The position numbers were made by a program, and so were the translations under genes. Positions 57,447 to 57,849 of a stretch of DNA of 57,849 nucleotides are shown here, piece after piece. The first letter of the stretch is position 1; the number at the start of each line of letters is the position of its first letter. Source of the stretch: Chloroflexota bacterium (GTDB lineage Bacteria; Chloroflexota; Anaerolineae; Anaerolineales; Villigracilaceae); contig VGNE01000022.1 of assembly GCA_016866215.1 (NCBI GenBank), positions 1-57,849 of the forward strand, read 5' to 3'. Under the pieces are notes generated by a model that saw only the letters and a list, made by a program, of their open reading frames with translations, was not told the DNA's origin and searched no databases.

Positions 57447-57476
57447 TTGACAAAAGAAAATGGGGGGGGGTAGTAT
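57447..57476 (+). promoter_or_regulatory. Promoter with G9 tract in its spacer
   Basis: TTGACA (57447-57452) and TAGTAT (57471-57476) are separated by 18 bp. Nine of these are a G run (57462-57470) directly before the -10. Changes in tract length would alter spacer length. The rest of the 359-bp gap 57166-57524 shows no convincing gene; short minus-strand frames there (MIGKEIAEEL near 57240-57320) could be a gene remnant. Confidence 0.55.
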
Positions 57477-57524
57477 TCAGGTTGTCATTACAAAATTCAA
57501 TATTCCCAAACAGGAGGGATGTTC

Positions 57525-57849
57525 ATGCGAAATAAAGTAAACCTGACCCAAAAGACCATCAGTTATACATTTGTAGGATTATTAATCGTTGTTTTCCTCA
57601 GTAGTATTGCATTGCCTTCACAGTCAGGGGAAAGCGTAGCTGCCATGAATGCATTGGATGCAGGAGATACAGACACTCCTACAGTCACCCTGGAAAATAC
57701 GCCAACGCCTACTACCACATTTACTCCCACTGTTACGCCCACATTTATTGGCGGGGTCTTGACGTGCAATACGGTTGCTGCAGGTGTAACCTGCACCAAT
57801 TATGGAACCTATCTGGATTACAATATCAATATAATAGTTACAGGTCTGA
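57525..57849 (+). CDS. Start of a secreted protein with Thr/Pro linker (partial)
   Basis: The ATG at 57525 follows CAGGAGGG at 7 nt. The product starts MRNKVNLTQKTISYTFVG and has a signal-anchor or signal peptide (about 14-34, FVGLLIVVFLSSIALP). A Thr/Pro linker (NTPTPTTTFTPTVTPTF, about 59-75) follows, and then the start of a domain with GGVLTCNTVAAGVTCTNYG. The frame runs off the window end after 108 codons. The linker style matches the lamin-tail protein at 16880, so it is likely a surface protein. Confidence 0.75.
   Translation, partial: MRNKVNLTQKTISYTFVGLLIVVFLSSIALPSQSGESVAAMNALDAGDTDTPTVTLENTPTPTTTFTPTVTPTFIGGVLTCNTVAAGVTCTNYGTYLDYNINIIVTGL

Overview
This window looks like part of a chromosome from a member of the Chloroflexota, most likely class Anaerolineae. 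The inference rests on the gene set and style: proteins with TPT-rich linkers, a DUF5671 membrane protein, SpoVS without sporulation neighbours, ELWxxDGT-repeat sortases, FHA-ABC exporters with Ser/Thr kinases, and many short palindromic intergenic repeats. No ribosomal RNA or complete tRNA gene is present, so placement below class level is not attempted.

Layout. 0-3.3 kb: a truncated, possibly transposase, end, a small ORF, ssb, a small conserved protein, panC and a lipoprotein. 3.4-13 kb: two complete succinate dehydrogenase/fumarate reductase operons (sdhCDAB and frdA-C-D-B), a cupredoxin lipoprotein between them, and NADP-type isocitrate dehydrogenase. The promoters of icd and frdA carry the same CRP/FNR-like palindrome at the same spacing. 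13-24.7 kb: a scattered pyrimidine cluster (uracil permease, pyrC, pyrF, pyrE, pyrD). It is interrupted by a candidate replication origin, spoVS, a lamin-tail-domain surface protein, a DUF4143 ATPase lodged in a partly duplicated YdeI-like gene, and a toxin-antitoxin pair. 24.8-38.8 kb: a signalling and envelope block with a propeller-sortase fusion, two pseudokinase-kinase receptors (one with an extracellular ligand-binding part), a zinc-ribbon FHA protein, a triple-FHA ABC exporter and a third kinase with a beta-propeller. 39-48.7 kb: enoyl-CoA hydratase family protein, glutamate dehydrogenase, glutaryl-CoA-type acyl-CoA dehydrogenase, oligoendopeptidase F, a DUF5671 protein and dnaN. 48.8-53.7 kb: a GntR(YtrA)-controlled membrane operon (slipin, SdpI, ABC transporter, DUF4177, YhfC protease). 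54-57.8 kb: pdxS-pdxT (PLP synthase), a hypothetical protein, a HAD phosphatase and the start of a secreted protein behind a possibly phase-variable promoter.

The most notable signals are these. (1) A cluster of DnaA boxes with a GC-rich spacer and DnaA-trio-like triplets (16.0-16.4 kb), plus two exact 14-bp parS cores (51.56 and 52.33 kb); together they suggest an origin-proximal segment. (2) The kinase/FHA/ABC-exporter block with pseudokinase-kinase tandems, resembling an elaborated Rv1747-PknF module. (3) A 48-codon chimeric ORF fusing a remnant of a conserved hypothetical gene to the 3' end of a second pyrD copy. (4) Octamer-repeat arrays directly before pyrC, pyrF and pdxT; in front of pyrC and pyrF they seem to supply -10 elements for leaderless transcripts. 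(5) A G9 tract inside the spacer of a promoter at 57.45 kb.

All function assignments come from reading motifs and overall resemblance; no database search was possible. Promoter and terminator calls are by eye.
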